Part shown: positions 53,038 to 62,158 of the stretch, piece by piece | Position numbering within the stretch: the stretch's first letter is position 1 | Layout of the letters: each line of letters opens with the position of its first letter | From: Lacibacter sediminis | Lineage (GTDB): Bacteria > Bacteroidota > Bacteroidia > Chitinophagales > Chitinophagaceae | Assembly (NCBI RefSeq): GCF_014168535.1 | Contig: NZ_CP060007.1 | Coordinates: 2,976,001-3,040,000 of the forward strand | Direction: 5' to 3' | DNA length: 64,000 bases | Notes under the pieces: generated by a model | Database searches by the model: none | The model's input: only the letters and a program-made list of their open reading frames with translations | What the model was told of the DNA's origin: nothing | Made by a program: the position numbers and the translations under genes

Positions 53038-54630
53038 ATGAAGTTTACAAACGAAATCAATCGCCGACGGACATTCGCTATCATTTCTCACCCGGATGCC
53101 GGTAAAACAACGCTCACTGAGAAGTTGCTGTTGTTTGGCGGTGCCATCCAGGTGGCAGGTGCCGTAAAGAGCAACAAGATCAAGAAACACGCAACGAGTG
53201 ATTTTATGGAGATCGAACGGCAGCGTGGTATCTCCGTGGCTACATCGGTTATGACCTTTGAATACAACGGCACACTTATTAACCTGTTGGATACGCCTGG
53301 TCACAAAGACTTTGCAGAAGACACTTACCGTACGCTCACGGCAGTCGACAGTGTTATTCTTGTGATTGATAGTGTGAATGGTGTAGAAGATCAGACCCGT
53401 CGTTTGATGGAAGTTTGCCGGATGCGTGATACACCGGTGATCGTTTTCATCAACAAAATGGATCGTGATGGTAAGAACCGTTTTGATCTGCTGGAAGAAG
53501 TGGAGAAAGAATTGAATCTGCATCTGCACCCCATGACATGGCCCATTAACAGCGGCAAAGATTTCAAAGGTGTGTATGATCTCGATAAAAAATCATTGGT
53601 ACTGTTTACCCCCAATACAAAAGCGAGTGATGAAGATGTGGTAGAGATCAAAGATCTTTCTGCTACTGTACTTGATGAAAAAGTAGGCGAGATTGATGCC
53701 AAAACCTTGCGTGAAGATGTGGAACTGGTGGATGGTGTGTATGGTGATCTTGATACAGCTGAGTACCTGAAAGGAAAAGTTGCACCTGTATTCTTTGGCA
53801 GTGCCGTAAATAATTTTGGTGTGAAGGAAATGCTAGATACGTTTATCCGCATTGCACCTCTGCCGCAAAGCCGTGAAACTTCAACCCGTCATTTAGATGT
53901 GCAGGAAGATAAATTCAGCGGATTTATTTTTAAGATCCACGCCAACCTTGATCCGAAACACCGTGACCGTATTGCGTTCCTGCGTGTGTGCAGCGGTAAG
54001 TTTGAGCGTAATAAATATTTTCATCATGTGCGTTTAGATAAGGATGTACGTTTCAGCAATCCTTATTCGTTCATGGCCCGTCAGAAAGATGTGATTGAAG
54101 AAGCTTACCCCGGTGATGTGGTTGGTTTGTTTGATACCGGTAATTTTAAGATTGGTGATACCTTGACCGAAGGTGAAGATTTTTACTTCACCGGCATTCC
54201 TTCTTTCTCACCAGAGTTGTTTAAAGAAGTGGTGAATAAAGATCCTATGAAAACAAAGCAACTGGAGAAAGGTTTGTTACAGTTGACTGATGAAGGTGTT
54301 GCACAATTGTTCACACAGTTTGGCGGTAATAAAAAGATCATTGGTTGTGTGGGCGAACTGCAGTTTGAAGTAATACAATACCGTTTGTTACAGGAATATG
54401 GCGCCAGTGCCGAGTTCAGAGCTATGCCTTATTACAAAGCCTGCTGGATCACCAGTAAGGATCAAAAGAAGCTGGATGATTTCACCCGTTTTAAAACAAA
54501 TAATATTGCAGCCGATAAAGACGGGCATTTGGTGTACCTCGCACAAAGTGAGTGGTTCTTAAATACAGAGCGTCAGAACAATCCTGATATTGAGTTTCAC
54601 TTTACGAGTGAGATACATAAAGAGGGATAA
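53038..54630 (+). CDS. prfC: Peptide chain release factor 3
   Basis: A 530-residue GTPase that recycles RF1/RF2 after termination. G-domain motifs are [20 protein letters not shown] (G1), [10 protein letters not shown] (G2), [14 protein letters not shown] (G3) and INKMDRD (G4). The following domains carry [16 protein letters not shown] ([20 protein letters not shown]) and FPALAPEL-like ([13 protein letters not shown]) segments found in RF3. The ATG at 53038 is used; an upstream TTG lies in low-complexity sequence. It is divergent from the MacB-like gene. Confidence 0.97.
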   Translation: MKFTNEINRRRTFAIISHPDAGKTTLTEKLLLFGGAIQVAGAVKSNKIKKHATSDFMEIERQRGISVATSVMTFEYNGTLINLLDTPGHKDFAEDTYRTLTAVDSVILVIDSVNGVEDQTRRLMEVCRMRDTPVIVFINKMDRDGKNRFDLLEEVEKELNLHLHPMTWPINSGKDFKGVYDLDKKSLVLFTPNTKASDEDVVEIKDLSATVLDEKVGEIDAKTLREDVELVDGVYGDLDTAEYLKGKVAPVFFGSAVNNFGVKEMLDTFIRIAPLPQSRETSTRHLDVQEDKFSGFIFKIHANLDPKHRDRIAFLRVCSGKFERNKYFHHVRLDKDVRFSNPYSFMARQKDVIEEAYPGDVVGLFDTGNFKIGDTLTEGEDFYFTGIPSFSPELFKEVVNKDPMKTKQLEKGLLQLTDEGVAQLFTQFGGNKKIIGCVGELQFEVIQYRLLQEYGASAEFRAMPYYKACWITSKDQKKLDDFTRFKTNNIAADKDGHLVYLAQSEWFLNTERQNNPDIEFHFTSEIHKEG

Positions 54631-54665
54631 GAAGAAGTAGGAAGTACGAGGAACGAAGTACGACA
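54631..54665. repeat. Low-complexity tract after prfC
   Basis: GAAGAAGTAGGAAGTACGAG followed by GAACGAAGTACGAC, directly after the prfC stop. The same words occur, complementary, inside trmN6 (50297-50330). Confidence 0.8.
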
Positions 54666-54755
54666 TACCTGATCTCTCGAAGCACATTTTACACCCTGGC
54701 GATAATTGCAGATTGCAGAATTACGATTTCAAATTAACAGCAGCAGCAACTTGTA

Positions 54756-55295
54756 ATGATACTTTTCACATCAGAACGCTTATACGTACAGCCTTACACA
54801 AAGGATGATGCAGATATTTTCTTTGCATTGAATGGCGATGCAGAGATCATGCAGTATATCCGTGAACCGAAGAGTAAAGAAGAAAGTGATGCTTTCCTGG
54901 AAGAAAATCTAAAATTCTACAATGATCATCCCGGTTTAGGCCGCTTTGCGGTGTTTACAAAAGACGACAACAGCTTTGCAGGTTCCTTCTCACTCCTGTC
55001 AATTGATAACAGCGAAAACATTCATCTTGGATATGCGTTGCTGAAACCGTTTCACGGCAAAGGATTAGCAACGGAGTTAGTAGTGGCTTCGTTTGATTAT
55101 GTATTCCGTACCATTCCGAACGAGAGCGTTCATGCATTAACGGTTGCTGAGAATATTGGCTCGCAGAAAGTGTTATTGAAATGCGGCTTCAGGTTTATTA
55201 CGACAATGGACCATGAAGGTGATGAAGTAATGGTTTATGAGTTACAAAGGGACAAGGCACAAGATTCAAGTAACAAGTCTTTAACTCACCGTTAA
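54756..55295 (+). CDS. GNAT family N-acetyltransferase (RimJ-type)
   Basis: A 179-residue GNAT protein: FTSERLYVQPYTKDDADIFF start of RimJ/RimL-like proteins, ENIHLGYALLKPFHGKGLATELVVA with the acetyl-CoA loop (HGKGLAT), AENIGSQKVLLKCGFRFI helix and last strand. Probably acetylates protein N-termini or amino acids or an antibiotic; no specificity can be read. Stands alone between prfC and a Cys-cluster gene. Confidence 0.92.
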   Translation: MILFTSERLYVQPYTKDDADIFFALNGDAEIMQYIREPKSKEESDAFLEENLKFYNDHPGLGRFAVFTKDDNSFAGSFSLLSIDNSENIHLGYALLKPFHGKGLATELVVASFDYVFRTIPNESVHALTVAENIGSQKVLLKCGFRFITTMDHEGDEVMVYELQRDKAQDSSNKSLTHR

Positions 55296-55333
55296 AAAAG
55301 TCCTGCATCAGCCATCCTAAATCAGAAATCCAG

Positions 55334-55849
55334 TTAAACCTTCCCTATCTTCTCCATCATCTTTTCTACCAATTTATAAGTAGCAGGGCAATACTCAACA
55401 TTCTGTTTGTACACATGCACCCACTCGGTAAAATTCTTTTTGGTGTGATGAGGGAATGTGGCACAATCAACAGGACGTATTTCGTAAATAGAACACTTAT
55501 TATCTTTTAAGTTGAGGAACTGGCAAGGTTGCTTTTTGTTCATTATATCACCGGTGCTGCGTTCTTTGTACAACCACTTTGCGGTAAACTCTTCCGGTGT
55601 TTGATCGAAGTGAGCAGAGATACGTTTAATATCCTGCTTGGTGAAAGTAGGGGTCATTGTTTTGCAACAATTCGCACATGCAAGACAATCTGTTTCTGCC
55701 CACACTTCTTTGTCCATTTCCTTTGCAATTTTATCTACACCTTTTGGTTTCACTGTTTCCAATCGGGTAAGGAAATAACGGAACCGACGACGGTTAGTGT
55801 TCATTAAACGCTTAAAGAAAGGAAGGTGCATGGGCTTCGATGATTGCAT
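55334..55849 (-). CDS. YkgJ-type cysteine-cluster protein
   Basis: A 171-residue protein with eight Cys in the YkgJ arrangement: CLACANCCKTM, then QPCQFLNLKDNKCSIYEIRPVDCATFPHH and VEYCPATY, a zinc- or iron-binding cluster. The start at 55849 (MQSSKPMHLPFFKRL) is preferred; the frame continues to 56038 only through a low-complexity intergenic tract. Function unknown, cytoplasmic. Confidence 0.88.
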   Translation of the reverse strand: MQSSKPMHLPFFKRLMNTNRRRFRYFLTRLETVKPKGVDKIAKEMDKEVWAETDCLACANCCKTMTPTFTKQDIKRISAHFDQTPEEFTAKWLYKERSTGDIMNKKQPCQFLNLKDNKCSIYEIRPVDCATFPHHTKKNFTEWVHVYKQNVEYCPATYKLVEKMMEKIGKV

Positions 55850-55861
55850 ACAGGGATTGAT

Positions 55862-56075
55862 TATTAAGCAGCGAATATAATGAGCAATTGGCAATGAACA
55901 ATAGGCCACGGAGAATAAGCAATTAGCAAGATTGAATTGGCAATAAGCAGTGGGCAATAGGCAATCTGCAATGAACCTCATTCTTGACTCTCTCAATCTT
56001 TCCGTCTTTCCGACTTCCAGACTTTCCATTCTACCCACTTTCTTACTTTAAAATCTTCTTATCTTCCAAACTTCA
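55862..56075. repeat. Low-complexity intergenic tract
   Basis: About 210 bases made of near-repeats: AGCAATTGGCAATGAACAAT, GGCAATAAGCAGTGGGCAAT-AGGCAATCTGCAATGAAC, then the pyrimidine-rich CTCTCAATCTTTCCGTCTTTCCGACTTCCAGACTTTCC in pieces. It reaches almost to the xerD start and fills the space between the Cys-cluster gene and xerD. Confidence 0.82.
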
Positions 56076-56089
56076 ACCGTGTTTGTAAT

Positions 56090-56995
56090 ATGTGGGATCC
56101 ATATAAGAAAGGATTTAAAGCTTACCTGCAACTGGAACGTTCGCTGAGTGAAAACTCGGTGGAAGCTTACCTGCATGATGTCGAAATGCTTACACAATAC
56201 CTGCAAACTGTAAACGATCTGAAGAACCCATCAGAGCTTGTATTGAAAGACCTGCAACAATTTACAAAGTGGGTAGCTGAACTTGGCATGAGTGCCGGTA
56301 GCCAGGCAAGGATCATCTCCGGGCTCCGGCAATTTTATAAATACTGTTTGCTTGAACAGATCAGTACAACCGATCCTACTGCATTGCTTGAAGCGCCAAA
56401 GCTGAAACGAAGTTTACCCGATACGTTGAGTTATGAAGAGATCGAAAGCATGATCAACAAGATCGATCTCAGTAAACCGGAAGGTGGGCGTAACAAAGCC
56501 ATTCTTGAAACAATGTACAGCTGTGGTTTGCGTGTAAGTGAAGTGGTGAATTTAAAATTATCGAATCTTCATCTCGATGTAGGCTTTATTCGTGTAATTG
56601 GCAAAGGCGATAAAGAACGCTTAGTGCCAATTGGCAGCAGTGCCGTTAAATACATTACGATTTATGTAAAAGATATTCGTGTGCATGTGCAGCCGAAAAA
56701 AGGAAAAGAAGATTTTGTTTTCCTCAACAGGTATGGCAGCGAGTTAACAAGAGTCATGATCTTCCTCATCATTAAGCAACTGGCAGCACAGGCGGGTATT
56801 ACAAAAAATATTTCACCACATACCTTCCGGCATTCATTTGCCACGCATCTGGTGGAAGGTGGTGCCGATCTGCGTGCCGTACAGGAAATGCTGGGACATG
56901 AAAGCATTACCACCACTGAAATTTATACCCATCTCGACAGGGAGTATCTCCGCAAAACGCTGGAAAAATATCACCCGGGTTTTGGGAAGAAATAA
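56090..56995 (+). CDS. xerD: Tyrosine recombinase XerD
   Basis: A 301-residue tyrosine recombinase that resolves chromosome dimers at dif with XerC and FtsK. N-terminal SAM-like domain ends near residue 95. The catalytic residues are all present: Arg in YSCGLRVSEVVNL, Lys in VIGKGDKERLVPIG, H-x-x-R in HTFRHSFATHLVEGGADLR, His in EMLGHESITTTEIY and Tyr in TTTEIYTHLD. Full family length. Although it is the only site-specific recombinase visible, it is a housekeeping one and 32 kb from the cassette-like array. Confidence 0.94.
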   Translation: MWDPYKKGFKAYLQLERSLSENSVEAYLHDVEMLTQYLQTVNDLKNPSELVLKDLQQFTKWVAELGMSAGSQARIISGLRQFYKYCLLEQISTTDPTALLEAPKLKRSLPDTLSYEEIESMINKIDLSKPEGGRNKAILETMYSCGLRVSEVVNLKLSNLHLDVGFIRVIGKGDKERLVPIGSSAVKYITIYVKDIRVHVQPKKGKEDFVFLNRYGSELTRVMIFLIIKQLAAQAGITKNISPHTFRHSFATHLVEGGADLRAVQEMLGHESITTTEIYTHLDREYLRKTLEKYHPGFGKK

Positions 56996-57021
56996 TTAAT
57001 TAAACTACGAATACTAAAGCG

Positions 57022-58113
57022 ATGAAACAACGCATTTATTTCACTCTATTCTTGCTCCTTTTTTCTTTTACATTTTGTGCAGCACAAAAAGGCAGCAAGA
57101 TGGAAGTGATCGCTTATTATTCAGGAAGTATTGACGCGATTGACAAATACAATGTTGAAGAACTCACACAGATCATTTTTTCATTTGGACATTTAAAAGG
57201 GAATCGGTTACACATCAGCAATGCAAGAGATACGGCCAGGATTCAAAAACTTGTATCACTCAAACAGCGTAATCCAAAATTAAAAGTGTTGTTATCACTT
57301 GGTGGCTGGGGAGGTTGTGCACCATGTTCTGATGTGTTTTCAACTGCTGATGGTAGAAATGAATTTGCGGTATCAACAAAAGAACTACTAGCTTTTTTTA
57401 AAGCAGATGGCATTGATCTCGATTGGGAATACCCGGCTATTGAAGGACATCCCGGTCATGCATATAAAAAAGAAGACAAGGCGAATTTCACTTCGCTGGT
57501 ACAGGCACTTCGCAAGTCATTGGGCAAAAAGGCAATCATTAGTTTTGCTGCGGGCGGATTTGATAAATTTTTACAGGAATCGATCGACTGGCAGGCTTTA
57601 ATGCCAGTGATCAATTATGTAAACCTGATGAGTTATGATCTTGTAAGCGGCTTCAGTACTGTTACAGGTCATCACACCCCACTCTATTCAAACAACGAAC
57701 AGAAACAATCAACTGATAATGCGATCAGGTATTTCAAATCGATCAATGTGCCTCTGCAAAAAATTATTATTGGTGCTGCTTTTTATGCACGAACCTGGGA
57801 AAATGTAAAAGATGTAAATAACGGTTTATACCAGAATGGAAATTTTAAACACTTCATTTCATATAACCAGTTTGACCAGCGATTAAATAAAGACAGTGGC
57901 TTTGTTTATTTCAGGGATAGCTTGGCCCGGGCACCCTATGCATATAATAAACGAAACAACACATTCGCCACGTTTGATGATGAAGTGTCTGTTGCTGCAA
58001 AAGTGAATTATGTAAAACAACATCAACTCGGCGGCATCATGTTCTGGGAATTGTCACTGGATAAACCGGTGAACGGTTTACTGGGTATTATCAATAAAGA
58101 GAAAAACAAATAA
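57022..58113 (+). CDS. Exported glycoside hydrolase family 18 (chitinase-like)
   Basis: A 363-residue protein with a signal peptide (about residues 1-21, ending FCAAQ). The GH18 catalytic motif DGIDLDWEYP is at about residues 130-139 with the acid Glu at about 137; LLSLGGWGGC (strand 3, SxGG) and the late FDDEVSVAAKVNYVKQHQLGGIMFWELSLDKP (final strand with catalytic-core Trp), given as consecutive parts, complete the TIM barrel. It should cleave chitin, peptidoglycan-like or N-glycan GlcNAc linkages outside the cytoplasm. Starts 26 bases after xerD. Confidence 0.94.
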   Translation: MKQRIYFTLFLLLFSFTFCAAQKGSKMEVIAYYSGSIDAIDKYNVEELTQIIFSFGHLKGNRLHISNARDTARIQKLVSLKQRNPKLKVLLSLGGWGGCAPCSDVFSTADGRNEFAVSTKELLAFFKADGIDLDWEYPAIEGHPGHAYKKEDKANFTSLVQALRKSLGKKAIISFAAGGFDKFLQESIDWQALMPVINYVNLMSYDLVSGFSTVTGHHTPLYSNNEQKQSTDNAIRYFKSINVPLQKIIIGAAFYARTWENVKDVNNGLYQNGNFKHFISYNQFDQRLNKDSGFVYFRDSLARAPYAYNKRNNTFATFDDEVSVAAKVNYVKQHQLGGIMFWELSLDKPVNGLLGIINKEKNK

Positions 58114-58122
58114 CACCACTAT

Positions 58123-58590
58123 CTAAACCGGCAAGAACATCAGTAAACTTTTCACTTGCTCCCTGATACGCTCGACAGCCGTTGAGCGATGCTTAAATTC
58201 AATGCCGTGTATCTCAGCCATTAATTTTTCAAGTTTTGCTGCCGAACTATACAAATGTTTCGTAGAATAAAGTTTGCCATTCTGCAATGTGAACGGGATC
58301 GATATATCTAACCTGTTGGCATAATAACGGCTGCCCAATTGAAACTGCATCCGGTAATTGTTATTGATAGTTCCGGGCTCAAAGATCAGGATCATATCAT
58401 GAAGCCTGTCGAAGCGCCAATGCTTTTCATAAAAAAGAAAATTAAATACCTGTAATTGATAAGAAGGATGTATAAAAATGGCATCCCTGCCTGCTGCCTG
58501 CAGGGATGCCAAACTGATCACTTCTTCTCCTAACTTGTTTTGCAGCTCTTTTGAAATTTCAGCGGTATTGAATAACAACATATTTATCAT
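58123..58590 (-). CDS. Hypothetical protein
   Basis: A 155-residue soluble protein, starting MINMLLFNTAEISKELQNKL (Met4 at 58581 is an alternative start). It shows a mixed pattern with QVFNFLFYEKHWRFDRLHDM, ILIFEPGTINNNYRMQFQLG and a C-terminal helix. No family recognised. It lies downstream of the coiled-coil gene on the same strand. Confidence 0.7.
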   Translation of the reverse strand: MINMLLFNTAEISKELQNKLGEEVISLASLQAAGRDAIFIHPSYQLQVFNFLFYEKHWRFDRLHDMILIFEPGTINNNYRMQFQLGSRYYANRLDISIPFTLQNGKLYSTKHLYSSAAKLEKLMAEIHGIEFKHRSTAVERIREQVKSLLMFLPV

Positions 58591-58609
58591 TAAGGGATAT
58601 CAGAAAATC

Positions 58610-59935
58610 TTAACGGTACTGCATTTCGCCTTCGCCATTTACTACAGCTGCCTCCGCAGTTGCATGATTAAAATGAGCAAATCTTGTTTCAATATCTTTC
58701 ATGGCCAGGATCATTTCTTTCGACAGTTGTTCACGCTCACTGAGTTTATGCTGTAACAGTTCAATCTGCAAAGAGAGTTCGTCTTTTTCACGAATGAATT
58801 CTGCAATGGTTTGTTCTTTCTCGTGAACCTGTTTACTCATCAGCGTAAGGGATGATTCAAACGCCTGTAATTTTTCTTTCCAGGTATTCTCCTTTTGTTC
58901 AAGCGATGAGTTTACCAACTGAAATTGTTCTTCCAGCTGTTGCTTCTCTTTCGCTATGTGTTGCAACTCCACAATATCCTCTTCAACCATTCGCTTTTCC
59001 TGTTGCAACCTTGCTATATTTTCATTTAACCGTTCATTGCTGGCAAGCAATTGTTCATACGAATAGGTATCACGCAGTATTGCAGTTAAATGATCTCTGA
59101 ATTCTTCAACTTTTTCTGCCACTTGCGTAGCATGAATGCGGGTGGCAGTAATGCCGGCCTTTTGTACAAGAATATCTTCATTTATATTATTTGTTGCTGC
59201 TATATTATTCAGTTGTTGCTTTAAGCGTTCAATTTCTTCTTCTAATGCCTGCTCCCGTTCAGTAGTTTTGGCGAGCAACACCTGTTGCTGCAGTTGCTCA
59301 ACCTGCAATCTTGCTTCTGAGAGTTCAACACCAAACTGCTCTTTTAATTTTTCTGCTTCGGCAAGCTGTTCCTGCAGCTGCTCTTCAAACTTTAATTTAT
59401 CGTGGTTAAACTGCTCCACCAACAACTCCTTTGAGCTGTTGCTCTCCCTCAATTGCTCGTATGCTTCGTTTACATGAAGTTTTTCCTGTTCGGTATTGCG
59501 TAATTGTTGTTCTAACTCAAGTAAACTACGCTCCTGTCTTGCTATTTTATCCTGAAGATTCTGTAATATTTGTTGGCCAGCCTCTGTTTCTACATCTTCT
59601 CCTTCAATAACATTGCCTTGCCGAAGTTGCTCGATATGTGTTAACGCTTTTGCATACTGCACCTGCAGTTCCATATGTCTTTTTTCTGCTGCTTTCAATT
59701 CATCCTGCAACATCAATTCAGCTTCTTCTTTACGTAATATCTCTGAGCTGAATTTATTCTGCAATGTTTCCAATTCAAGTTGCAACTCTTCAGTTTCGTT
59801 TATACCAGTTCTTGAACGGTACTTATCGAAGAAGAGTTTTGCCAGATAGCCTGTTGCCAGTGCCAGCAAGATGGTTAAAAACAATTCAGGTGTGTTTAAG
59901 GAATAGATTGTTCCCGGGATCACATAAACATTCAT
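58610..59935 (-). CDS. Coiled-coil protein with N-terminal membrane anchor
   Basis: A 441-residue protein. One hydrophobic helix near the N-terminus (LFLTILLALATGYLAKLFF, residues about 17-37) is followed by an almost continuous coiled coil from about residue 45 to 430, rich in Glu, Gln and Leu with heptad spacing (for example LELEQQLRNTEQEKLHVNEA). The Gln-rich composition and the single anchor suggest a scaffold or shape protein on the inner membrane; function is not known. The gene is preceded by a 180-base spacer. Confidence 0.85.
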   Translation of the reverse strand: MNVYVIPGTIYSLNTPELFLTILLALATGYLAKLFFDKYRSRTGINETEELQLELETLQNKFSSEILRKEEAELMLQDELKAAEKRHMELQVQYAKALTHIEQLRQGNVIEGEDVETEAGQQILQNLQDKIARQERSLLELEQQLRNTEQEKLHVNEAYEQLRESNSSKELLVEQFNHDKLKFEEQLQEQLAEAEKLKEQFGVELSEARLQVEQLQQQVLLAKTTEREQALEEEIERLKQQLNNIAATNNINEDILVQKAGITATRIHATQVAEKVEEFRDHLTAILRDTYSYEQLLASNERLNENIARLQQEKRMVEEDIVELQHIAKEKQQLEEQFQLVNSSLEQKENTWKEKLQAFESSLTLMSKQVHEKEQTIAEFIREKDELSLQIELLQHKLSEREQLSKEMILAMKDIETRFAHFNHATAEAAVVNGEGEMQYR

Positions 59936-60059
59936 AATAAATTCTCCTTTATGTAAGTTTCATTGCTACAGATCAATTCAGGGGTAAATCGTTCAACAAA
60001 AAGGATTTGCGGGAGTTATCAGCTAAAATGCAAATATCAAACCAAACTTATTTTTTGTG

Positions 60060-60088
60060 GATAAGAAAGAAGGCCGCTAAAGCGGCCC
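60060..60088 (-). terminator. Hairpin terminator after the plug/T9SS gene
   Basis: GGCCGCT (60072-60078) pairs with AGCGGCC (60081-60087) across a 2-base loop; on the minus strand it is followed by TTCTTTCTT. It ends the transcript of 60115-61007. The core GGCCGCT(A)AAAGCGGCC also occurs at 62121-62149. Confidence 0.65.
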
Positions 60089-60114
60089 GTTTATAAGTGT
60101 TCTTCCTATGCTGT

Positions 60115-61007
60115 TTATTGAACAACTATTTTACTGCTTTGGATAAGCTTCTTTTGCTCATCTATTATCTGAACGATGTACATACCGGGCAGAGTTTTGC
60201 CGTTTAAATGTATTTGCTCCGTTTCGCCTTTACCGCTGACCTGTTTTTGAAAACTGGAAATCAATTGGCCTGAAGAGCTAATTATTCTGATTTGATATTG
60301 ACCGGATTTTACGTTAGAGAACGAAATATTGATGGAAGTAGATTGTGAAACAGGATTGGGATAAACATAAAAAGCACTTTTTGCAATTGATAGCATCTCA
60401 TTTTTTTGATCCAGAGGTTCTAATTTAATCTCACTTTTACTATTTAGAATACTCTTTAAGTTTAGCTTGCTGGTTTTATAACCAATCGATGAAACGATTA
60501 TGTCATAATCATTTGTCTTTAATGAATCTGTTTCAAATCGTCCGTAAGCATCTGCAATAAAATAACTCACTTTACCTGTTTTTACTGACTTTGCTTCTAC
60601 TGTTGCATTACTTACTGTTAGCAAAGTCTTAGCATCCCGAATAACAAATTTTCGATGATACGCTTTTTTGGTTGTAATGATGATTACGCCATGTAATGCA
60701 CGCAACCATAAATTGATTCGGCTGTTGGCGTTTTCAAAATTTGTATTTCGAGAATGTCAGCCGGATTTATTTGAGCGATATCCGAGGACTCATACAATAC
60801 CCCATTAACAACATACAATGGAATGTTATTACTGCTAATACTTCTTGAACATCTAATGCGAATAGTTAATGCCGGGCCGGGACGCCCACCTTGTAATATC
60901 TGTTGAACTGCAGTTGGCGCTGCTGACGGCAATGCAAACATTTGCTCCTGGCTAAACGAGTGACAAACCAACAAGAGCCACCCGATTAAACTCATACATT
61001 TTTTCAT
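60115..61007 (-). pseudogene. Frameshifted gene: TonB-plug-like domain plus T9SS sorting domain
   Basis: Two overlapping frames read as one protein. 61007-60684 encodes a signal peptide and the TonB-receptor plug-like segment (IPLYVVNGVLYESSDIAQIN, ILEIQILKTPTAESIYG). It then stops as CVHYMA, while the other frame continues as RALHGVIIITTKKAYHRKFV, precisely the next part of a plug domain (usual form SIYGSRGANGVIIITTKK). A single missing base near 60700 explains both. The rest is a carboxypeptidase-like domain and a C-terminal T9SS type A sorting domain (FYVYPNP...GMYIVQI). It is a broken gene or carries a sequencing error. Confidence 0.85.
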
Positions 61008-61018
61008 GAGTATCGTTT

Positions 61019-62065
61019 TTATTGAACTGAAAGTTTTGTTGTCTGTACCAGTTTCTTTTGCTCATCCAATACCTGCAGCACATACATACCTGCGGTCATG
61101 TTACTACTAAGGTGTATCTGTTCTGTTTCACCTCTGCCGCTGATCTGTTTTTGGAAACTGTAAAACAATTGTCCTGTTGCATTCAATAAACGTATTTGGT
61201 ATTGCCCGGGTTTAACATCGGGGAATGAAATGTTGATAGTGCCTGTTGCAGCAACAGGATTGGGATAAACTTTTACTTTAGCCGGCAGCAATGTATCTAA
61301 AATAGAAACCCTGCTACGTGTTATGATTGAAACAGCGCCAGTCATCCCTCCCATTCTTCGGGTTTGATACCCTACTACTATTACACCCAACATGTCAACT
61401 GTGGCCGCTTTCATTTTTACTATAGCTTCATTCGCCCTTTTCAGTTCACTGGCTTTTATTTCTTTCATTTCATAACCAATACTGCTGAATTGGAGCTCCG
61501 ATTTCTTTGAAGGAAGATAAATGGAATAGAGCCCTTTTTCGTTTGTTACAACTCCCTGGTTCGTGCCCTTTATCATAATTGAAACACCCGCCAATGGCTC
61601 TTTTGTTATTTCATCAATTACGCTTCCTGAAATAAATAAAATTTTTTGTTGCCTTGAGGTACTATACCCGCCAATTACTATAACTTGTTCCTTAGCTGTT
61701 TCCGATGATGGCAAACAAACTGTCTTATTTGCCTGTTTCGGCACCTGCTCTTTAAACTGTCCCTTCGCTTTTGTTGCAAACAAAAAAGCTGGTAACAATA
61801 AACCGGCTGCATATTTCAAGAAAGATGAAGCTGGTTTCAATTCTATTTTCTGAATAGGTCTGTCTAACTGGTCATCGGTAAAACGGCCGCAGGCAGAACC
61901 ATTGTAATTATTAAAGAACGAAATGATCTCTTCATCTGTTTGCATAGTGAAATCAACAACATTCTTTTGACAGGAAGAACAGAATCGTCCCTGTTCAACC
62001 GGCGTCATTTTGTTCCAGTCTTCATGACAGGGATCAGCAATACTGAGGTATAATTTTTCGCTCAT
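61019..62065 (-). CDS. Carboxypeptidase-like regulatory domain protein with T9SS type A sorting domain
   Basis: A 348-residue protein, the intact paralogue of the neighbouring frameshifted gene. Residues 1-70 contain EQGRFCSSCQKNVVDFTMQT, a Cys-pair domain; a hydrophobic helix (FLKYAAGLLLPAFLFATKAK) follows. Residues about 145-215 are a carboxypeptidase-like regulatory domain (ISGSVIDEITKEPLAGVSIM). VIVVGYQTRRMGGMTGAVSI resembles the start of a TonB plug. The last 85 residues are the T9SS sorting domain (KVKVYPNPVAATGTINISFP ... MYVLQVLDEQKKLVQT). Probably exported and anchored to the surface. Confidence 0.88.
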   Translation of the reverse strand: MSEKLYLSIADPCHEDWNKMTPVEQGRFCSSCQKNVVDFTMQTDEEIISFFNNYNGSACGRFTDDQLDRPIQKIELKPASSFLKYAAGLLLPAFLFATKAKGQFKEQVPKQANKTVCLPSSETAKEQVIVIGGYSTSRQQKILFISGSVIDEITKEPLAGVSIMIKGTNQGVVTNEKGLYSIYLPSKKSELQFSSIGYEMKEIKASELKRANEAIVKMKAATVDMLGVIVVGYQTRRMGGMTGAVSIITRSRVSILDTLLPAKVKVYPNPVAATGTINISFPDVKPGQYQIRLLNATGQLFYSFQKQISGRGETEQIHLSSNMTAGMYVLQVLDEQKKLVQTTKLSVQ

Positions 62066-62120
62066 AGCAGTTTTGGTTTAGTGGTGAATAAAAAAGAGAC
62101 TGTGTGTTATTGGAGGATTA

Positions 62121-62149
62121 GGGCCAGGCCGCTAAAAGCGGCCAGACCC
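62121..62149. terminator. Hairpin between the vWA gene and its neighbour
   Basis: GGGCCAGGCCGCT pairs with AGCGGCCAGACCC across an AAA loop (two mismatches). It follows the minus-strand gene at 62159. There is no clear T run, so termination strength is doubtful. Confidence 0.5.
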
Positions 62150-62158
62150 GGTGATGCA

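Noticed and set aside
52872..53084. Longer start for the MacB-like permease
   Set aside because: It would overlap the divergent prfC start; MRKTF at 52871 is the family start.
55850..56038. N-terminal extension of the Cys-cluster protein
   Set aside because: It is encoded by a low-complexity intergenic tract and is not part of the YkgJ family.
56090..56995. Integrase of a mobile element for the cassette-like array
   Set aside because: All features fit housekeeping XerD, and it lies beside prfC and chitinase genes far from the array.
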